Source of the DNA: an uncultured Treponema sp.
Lineage (GTDB): Bacteria; Spirochaetota; Spirochaetia; Treponematales; Treponemataceae
Length of the DNA: 11,077 nt
Reading direction: 5' to 3'
Assembly: GCA_905236465.1 (NCBI GenBank)
Contig: CAJOQA010000131.1
Span: 1 to 11,077, forward strand
Both the position numbers and the translations under genes were made by a program. Below the pieces are notes generated by a model that worked only from the letters and a program-made list of their open reading frames with translations, searched no databases and was not told the origin of the DNA. Below are positions 6,973 to 11,077 of the stretch, piece by piece; position 1 is the first letter of the stretch, and the number at the start of each line of letters is the position of its first letter.

Positions 6973-7277
6973 TGGATGTGAACTATATCCCTGGCAGAAT
7001 AAGACTGCGCGATAAAATGTTTCGTGACGATGAGATCCGTAATACTGCCCTTGCTATTGCAAATGGAATAAATGCCGATCAAGAAATTGTTTGGAACGAA
7101 AAGACTTCAAGCATACTTGTAACTTACAATGCAAGCAAGGTTGACGAAGAAAAGTTTAAGTCTCTTTCTCCAATAATAGAAAAATACAAGATGAAGCTCC
7201 TTGTTTATTCAGAAAGGAATAAGGCTTCTATCTTGAATATGTTGGCCGAAATAAAATCAGCACTTACTGAAGTCTGA
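6972..7277 (+). CDS. Stand-alone HMA-like domain protein with PGRIR motif
   Basis: 101 aa, soluble, with no signal peptide or TM segment. Its start, YIPGRIRLRDKMF (residues 5-17), repeats the SIPGRIRV start of the ATPase. The following pattern (helix, then a strand pair around EKTSSILVTYNAS) matches the ATPase domain's NFTTGTFLLYYDVE. It is therefore a free copy of the same HMA-like ferredoxin fold, again without CxxC or any other cysteine. The ATG shares its A with the TAA of the ATPase gene, with GAGG 7 nt upstream, so translation is coupled. It may act as a cytoplasmic partner of the ATPase or bind membranes or other proteins. Stand-alone domains of this kind are found in fez-type clusters, but I cannot assign it to a particular Fez protein. 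Its 3' end overlaps the convergent c-di-GMP gene by 21 bp. Confidence 0.75.
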   Translation: MDVNYIPGRIRLRDKMFRDDEIRNTALAIANGINADQEIVWNEKTSSILVTYNASKVDEEKFKSLSPIIEKYKMKLLVYSERNKASILNMLAEIKSALTEV

Positions 7278-10136
7278 ATTATTAAGGGCAACGATTACGA
7301 TTGCATCAGCCATAGTCACGCAATTTGTGGCTATGTAGAACATACGGACTATACAGTCCCTGCCGTTTGTCTTGTATTTTATAACTTCGCATTTTTTTGA
7401 CTTACGGCAATTTTCTGCACCTTTCAAAAAGATTTTGTTGTTTTCTCTTTCTGGATTGTTTATCATTTCTTCTGAAGTTTGCAGGCTGGAAATATTCAGG
7501 CTTGCTAAGAAATTCATGTAGGCTACATTTGCGGTTACATAGCGGATTATCTTCTTGTTTACTTCTATAATGGCAGAGGCGACTCCTTCTGAAAAGACAG
7601 GGATATTAGTGTTTCTTTCTATATTATTTGCATTAAGAATGTTAACAGCTCCAATACTGTCGTAATAGCTTCTTTCATCCTCCGGCTCTACTGGCAGTGT
7701 CTTTTTTTCAAGCATATTTGTTACTTCAACAAGGGTCAAAGGCTTTGAGAAAAGATAGCCCTGTGCTTTTTCGCAACCGATTCTATTTAAGAATTCAAGG
7801 TGCTCTGTGGTTTCAACTCCTTCAGCAAGTGTCTTTATGCCAAGTTCCTTTGCCATAGATACGATATGTGTTACCAGGGGCTGTATTTTAGGGCTGGTGT
7901 TAAACCTCTTTAAAAAATTCATATCGATTTTTATTACGTCGAAACCAAAATCTTCCAGGGTATTTAAAGAAGAATAGCCGGAACCAAAGTCGTCCATCCA
8001 AACCTGAAAGCCTGCGTTGCGGAGTTTTGTGATATTTTCTTTGAGCACATTTGTGTTTTCAACAAAAGCTGATTCTGTAATTTCAATGGAAAGCATACTG
8101 ATTGGAAGATCATAGTGGTTGAATTCAGTTTTTATGAGGCCCACAATATCGCAGATATCAAAGTCAACACGTGAAATGTTGACTGAAATGGGAATAAGGG
8201 GCAGTTTTCTTCGCAGGTGGTAATGGTATGCAGTGCAGATGTGACGGATAATATAGAGGTCAAGTTTGTATATGATCCGTGCCTTCTCCAAAATGGGAAT
8301 GAATACTGAAGGCTCAAGGTGGCCGTACACAGGGTCTTCCCATCGAGAAAGGGCCTCAAAGTCACAGATGTTGTATGTCGCGGTCCTGACAATCGGCTGA
8401 AAGTAGACATAAATCCAGTTACCTTGCAATGCATCCTCAAAGTGGTCTATGATGTACTGTTCCATCAGATGATTTTCATTCAGCTTTTCATCATAATACC
8501 TGTAATCAATGGCATACTGATTTTTTATGCTGTCGCAGGCAATACGGGCCCTGTCACAGGCAATGGAAATATCAGTTTCCTTATCTGTATAGTTGTAGAT
8601 GCCAGCCTTTAACCTGTTTGACCAGACTGAATAGAAGTCTAGTTGCACTTTTTCCAGTGTGTGCTCAAGTTTTTCAGACTTACAAAGAACCACAAAGTGG
8701 TCATCAGCAAAACGCGATACCAGTTGCTCCGGAAAATTGAATTCAAGAATCTCCGCCAGGGATTTTAGAAGCTGGTCTCCCCGCTGAAAGTCATATTTTT
8801 CGTTGAAGAGCTTAAACATATCTACATCAAAGTAGACGACTGACATGGGGCTTTCTTGCAAATTTGTATTGTTAAGAATCAGCAGGGCCTTGTTGCGGAA
8901 AGTCATCATGTTTGGAAGGGAGGTAAGCATATCTAAGCCTGACTTGTTCTTGGCCTTGATGGTAAAAACTGATTCTGTGTTTATCCGTTCCTTTGCGTCA
9001 GTGTAGGAAAGACCGATGGCACAGTTTTTTCCCCTGTTCTTTGCTTCGTAAAGCTGTGTATCTGAAAGCTGTATCATTTCGCGAAGCATGTCTTCGGTTT
9101 GCACGTAGCCGTAAATGTAGCCTGCAGAATTTGAGGAGTAAATGTCTTTTCCCTTTACAGTAACTTTATTCAGCTCCTTATTTTTACGGCTTAGTTGCGA
9201 TTCAAAAACTTCTATGGGAATCCCTGTACTGATAATCAAAAACTCGTCTCCGCCAAGCCGGTAGCTGTATTTTTCGGTAAAATCATTTCTAATGTGGTCA
9301 GCTACGCTTTTAATAATCAAGTCCCCAACATCGTGACCGTATGTGTCGTTGAAAAACTTAAAGTCATCAATATCAGTCATTATTACAATGACATCCCGCC
9401 CTATATAACTGTCGTAATCTGCCCTGAGGGCATAGCGGTTCTTTAGTCCTGTAAGGGCATCGTAAAATGAAATCCGCTGTAAATCAATGTTTGTCTGCTG
9501 CAATTTACTTTCTGCCCTAGACCAACGGATTGATGTTGCATGGCGCAGGATACTTACAATCAGAACCGCCAAGTGCTCCGTTCCGATGTAGATCATGTTC
9601 TGGGGGGTAAGCAGGTGGCGGGTGTCGGGGTTTGCGTTTATGAAGTACAAAAAAGTAGCTAAGGCTGCACTTAAGAAAAAGATTACCGTCAGCGGGTTCA
9701 GAATATAGAGGGTAAAAAGCATGTATATGGTAAGAACTAGGTCAAAAAAGAACTTGCCGTAGACACAACTGCTATAAGTGATTGAAAAGGCAAAAAGGCT
9801 GGTCACGCATATTTGAAAGTAAATTATTACCAATGAGATGGCATGGTTTTTGCAAGATTTTTTTAAATACACAGCCGCAGCAATAGCAGTACCTATGTAG
9901 GTAAAGGAAACGGGAATAAAAATGGGCAGATGTCTTGAAATCCATCTCATAACAAAAAACTTATTGACTTGCTTTGTAAGAGAGAATTCAACTGCAAGAA
10001 CTATCATTTCAAGAAAAAAGATAATTGTTCCCACAAAAACAGCAATAGACATATTTTTTTTGTCTATGTAGTTATGCAGGAAAGAATCTTTTTTAGTAAT
10101 GCCTAGTTGTTCTAGCAAGGCTGTTGTATCTGCCAT
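7257..10136 (-). CDS. Membrane c-di-GMP protein: 6 TM, GGDEF, degenerate GGDEF, EAL, C-terminal domain
   Basis: 959 aa. Six predicted TMs at about 29-51, 70-90, 98-119, 128-146, 148-165 and 180-198 form an MHYT/MASE-like sensor region that I cannot match to a named family. GGDEF-1 (about 220-378) has TDIDDFKFFNDTYGHD and an intact RLGGDEF (293-299), so diguanylate cyclase activity is possible; no RxxD inhibitory site precedes it. GGDEF-2 (about 398-548) has ADDHF (477-481) in place of GGDEF and should be inactive. The EAL domain (about 556-808) keeps E594 (FEALSRW), N653, E685, D715-D716 (DDFGSGYSSL), K736, E772 and Q792, so phosphodiesterase activity is expected. Residues about 840-955 form an unrecognised, possibly PAS-like domain with several cysteines. 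GGAGG at 10145-10149, 8 nt before the start, supports the ATG. It is the second gene after the M48 lipoprotein, 21 bp away. Net enzymatic direction cannot be predicted. Confidence 0.9.
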   Translation of the reverse strand: MADTTALLEQLGITKKDSFLHNYIDKKNMSIAVFVGTIIFFLEMIVLAVEFSLTKQVNKFFVMRWISRHLPIFIPVSFTYIGTAIAAAVYLKKSCKNHAISLVIIYFQICVTSLFAFSITYSSCVYGKFFFDLVLTIYMLFTLYILNPLTVIFFLSAALATFLYFINANPDTRHLLTPQNMIYIGTEHLAVLIVSILRHATSIRWSRAESKLQQTNIDLQRISFYDALTGLKNRYALRADYDSYIGRDVIVIMTDIDDFKFFNDTYGHDVGDLIIKSVADHIRNDFTEKYSYRLGGDEFLIISTGIPIEVFESQLSRKNKELNKVTVKGKDIYSSNSAGYIYGYVQTEDMLREMIQLSDTQLYEAKNRGKNCAIGLSYTDAKERINTESVFTIKAKNKSGLDMLTSLPNMMTFRNKALLILNNTNLQESPMSVVYFDVDMFKLFNEKYDFQRGDQLLKSLAEILEFNFPEQLVSRFADDHFVVLCKSEKLEHTLEKVQLDFYSVWSNRLKAGIYNYTDKETDISIACDRARIACDSIKNQYAIDYRYYDEKLNENHLMEQYIIDHFEDALQGNWIYVYFQPIVRTATYNICDFEALSRWEDPVYGHLEPSVFIPILEKARIIYKLDLYIIRHICTAYHYHLRRKLPLIPISVNISRVDFDICDIVGLIKTEFNHYDLPISMLSIEITESAFVENTNVLKENITKLRNAGFQVWMDDFGSGYSSLNTLEDFGFDVIKIDMNFLKRFNTSPKIQPLVTHIVSMAKELGIKTLAEGVETTEHLEFLNRIGCEKAQGYLFSKPLTLVEVTNMLEKKTLPVEPEDERSYYDSIGAVNILNANNIERNTNIPVFSEGVASAIIEVNKKIIRYVTANVAYMNFLASLNISSLQTSEEMINNPERENNKIFLKGAENCRKSKKCEVIKYKTNGRDCIVRMFYIATNCVTMADAIVIVALNNSDFSKC

Positions 10137-10144
10137 TTTTTATT

Positions 10145-10149
10145 CCTCC
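10145..10149 (-). promoter_or_regulatory. Ribosome-binding site of the c-di-GMP gene
   Basis: GGAGG on the - strand, 8 nt from the ATG. It lies in the 21-bp gap after the protease stop codon. It is much stronger than the protease gene's own site, which may raise translation of the second gene. Confidence 0.75.
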
Positions 10150-10157
10150 ACAGACAT

Positions 10158-10973
10158 TTATTTTTTTGCTGCGGTATAAAGAGGATAGACTTTTTCTGCT
10201 ATAACCTGCAAATCAGCAATTCTGCTTTCGTGGGAAGGGTGGGTGCTCATAATTTCTGGAACACTGGCAGAAGAGGCTGCCGCCATTTTCTTCCATATAT
10301 TTACAGCTTCATATGGATCGTAGCCTGCACGGGCCATAAGTTCTGTGCCAATATGGTCTGCTTCTGTCTCATGCTTCCTTGAAAAAGGCAAACCTACTGT
10401 AAACTGGGCTGCAAGACCAATAATTTCTGTTCCTGTTTCTTTAAGGCCCAAAAGTGCTGCTGCAGTTGCAACACCTAAGTTCTGCAAGCCTTCCTGACTG
10501 GCACGTTCACGGCTGTGCTCTTTTAGTGCGTGCGCAATTTCGTGTCCCATAACAGCCGCAAGTTCCCCATCGGTTAGGCTTAGGGAATCAATTATTCCCG
10601 TGTAAACAACGATTTTTCCTCCGGGCATACACCAGGCGTTTACGGTTGCGTCTGTAATGACGTTAACCTGCCAGTCCCAAGAAAGGGCATCAGACCTGAA
10701 TACAGGGGTCTGGGCAATCAGCTTTTTTGCAATATTCTGCACCCTTTGAACCGTAGCAGAATTTGTATTGAGCGTTCCCGCCTCTTTTGCTTCTTTTAGA
10801 ACTTCTGCATAAGAGGTGTCTGCGCTTTGGTTCATTTCTTCTTCAGAAACCAAAAGCAGTTGCTTCCTGTCTGCCCCTACGCTACCGGCTGAAGTAGTTG
10901 TTGTTAGACAACCCGAAAGAAAAACAGATGTTAAAAAAACTAATGCTAATTTGTAAAAAATGTTCTTTTTCAT
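10158..10973 (-). CDS. M48-family zinc metalloprotease lipoprotein
   Basis: 271 aa. The N-terminus is a lipoprotein signal with lipobox LSGC, so C22 should be lipidated; Leu follows the cysteine, then a Thr/Ser-rich linker. The catalytic core has MGHEIAHALKEHS (142-154) with HExxH ligands H144 and H148 and catalytic E145. The likely third zinc ligand is E204 in HETEADHIG (201-209). MSTHPSHESRI (242-252) is another typical M48 segment, as in LoiP/BepA-type periplasmic proteases that clear or help mature outer-membrane proteins. There is no TPR domain after the catalytic part, so it is closer to short LoiP/YcaL-type proteins than to BepA. It should face the periplasm, anchored in a membrane. 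The start ATG has only a weak AAAAGA upstream. It is the first gene of a two-gene operon with the c-di-GMP protein. The family call is firm; the substrate is unknown. Confidence 0.9.
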   Translation of the reverse strand: MKKNIFYKLALVFLTSVFLSGCLTTTTSAGSVGADRKQLLLVSEEEMNQSADTSYAEVLKEAKEAGTLNTNSATVQRVQNIAKKLIAQTPVFRSDALSWDWQVNVITDATVNAWCMPGGKIVVYTGIIDSLSLTDGELAAVMGHEIAHALKEHSRERASQEGLQNLGVATAAALLGLKETGTEIIGLAAQFTVGLPFSRKHETEADHIGTELMARAGYDPYEAVNIWKKMAAASSASVPEIMSTHPSHESRIADLQVIAEKVYPLYTAAKK

Positions 10974-11068
10974 TCTTTTATCTTATCACATTTTACTTTA
11001 TTTTTCTAGTACAAGAGATGAGAGCATTTTGCATGCCATCTTGAAACCATAGGGGGTGAAAAATCCAT

Positions 11069-11077
11069 AAAAAAAAA
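11069..11077 (-). other. T9 run (- strand) at the window edge
   Basis: The last bases are A-rich on the + strand (T-run on the - strand). Read on the - strand, this could be the U-tract of a terminator for a gene beyond the right edge, but the hairpin would lie outside the window. In the rest of 10974-11077 I see no gene and no convincing promoter, although the protease operon must start here or further upstream. Confidence 0.2.

Noticed and set aside
6571..7082. Two overlapping - strand frames across the ATPase/HMA-like gene junction
   Set aside because: Both are shadows of well-supported + strand genes and show no domain likeness.
7311..7335. Hairpin CATAGTCAC / GTGGCTATG near the end of the c-di-GMP gene, considered as a bidirectional terminator
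   Set aside because: It lies within coding sequence and no T-tract follows on either strand, so termination is not supported.
8319..8612. + strand open frame inside the c-di-GMP gene
   Set aside because: It is antisense to the strongly conserved EAL domain start and has no ribosome-binding site or motif.
10974..11040. Promoter for the protease operon (TTGTAC with downstream TAAAAT on the - strand)
   Set aside because: The spacing is only 13 bp and no better pair of boxes is visible. I could not support a specific promoter.
1..11077. Mobile elements, phage genes, CRISPR arrays, toxin-antitoxin or defence genes
   Set aside because: No transposase, integrase, phage structural genes, direct-repeat arrays or toxin-like gene pairs were found on either strand.

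Overview
The window looks like a chromosomal segment of a diderm (two-membrane) bacterium that is moderately AT-rich. A spirochaete of the Treponema type is my best guess. This rests on outer-membrane-type exported proteins, a membrane-anchored GGDEF/EAL protein, AT-rich intergenic regions and the general protein style. It is an inference from pattern recognition, not from a marker gene. No rRNA, tRNA, CRISPR array, insertion sequence or integrase is visible, and every gene inside the window appears intact.

Region A (1-4562, + strand). The window opens with a short reading-frame tail that may be the end of an upstream gene, followed by a hairpin with a T-tract. Next comes a strong promoter carrying three 14-bp palindromic boxes of the TTAGNN..NNCTAA type, which look like operators for a TetR-type repressor. 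It drives a three-gene operon: a 12-TM RND/MMPL-family exporter (160-2526), a periplasmic LolA-like protein (2523-3299, 4-nt ATGA overlap) and an outer-membrane beta-barrel protein (3302-4492). Together these look like an inner membrane to periplasm to outer membrane route for a lipid or other hydrophobic cargo. A bulged hairpin with a U-tract (4530-4565) ends the operon.

Region B (4551-7277, + strand). A second promoter overlaps that terminator and has a Fur-box-like element just downstream of the predicted start site. It drives three tightly packed genes: a 70-aa single-TM protein resembling DUF6110, a P1B-type metal ATPase with an HMA-like N-terminal domain carrying PGRIR instead of CxxC and SCA instead of CPC (4867-6972), and a 101-aa stand-alone protein that repeats the PGRIR/HMA-like domain (6972-7277). 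This combination resembles the fez clusters that build ferrosomes, the membrane-bound iron-storage organelles, and is the most interesting system in the window.

Region C (7257-10973, - strand). A two-gene operon encodes an M48-family zinc metalloprotease lipoprotein (10158-10973) and, 21 bp downstream, a 959-aa membrane c-di-GMP protein (7257-10136) with six TM segments, an intact GGDEF, a degenerate second GGDEF (ADDHF), an intact EAL and an unrecognised C-terminal domain. Its end overlaps the end of the region B operon tail-to-tail by 21 bp, with no obvious terminator between them.

No gene-free stretch exceeds 300 bp. The longest are 58-159 (promoter/operators), 4493-4636 (terminator, promoter and Fur-like site) and 10974-11077 (upstream of the protease; no convincing promoter seen).
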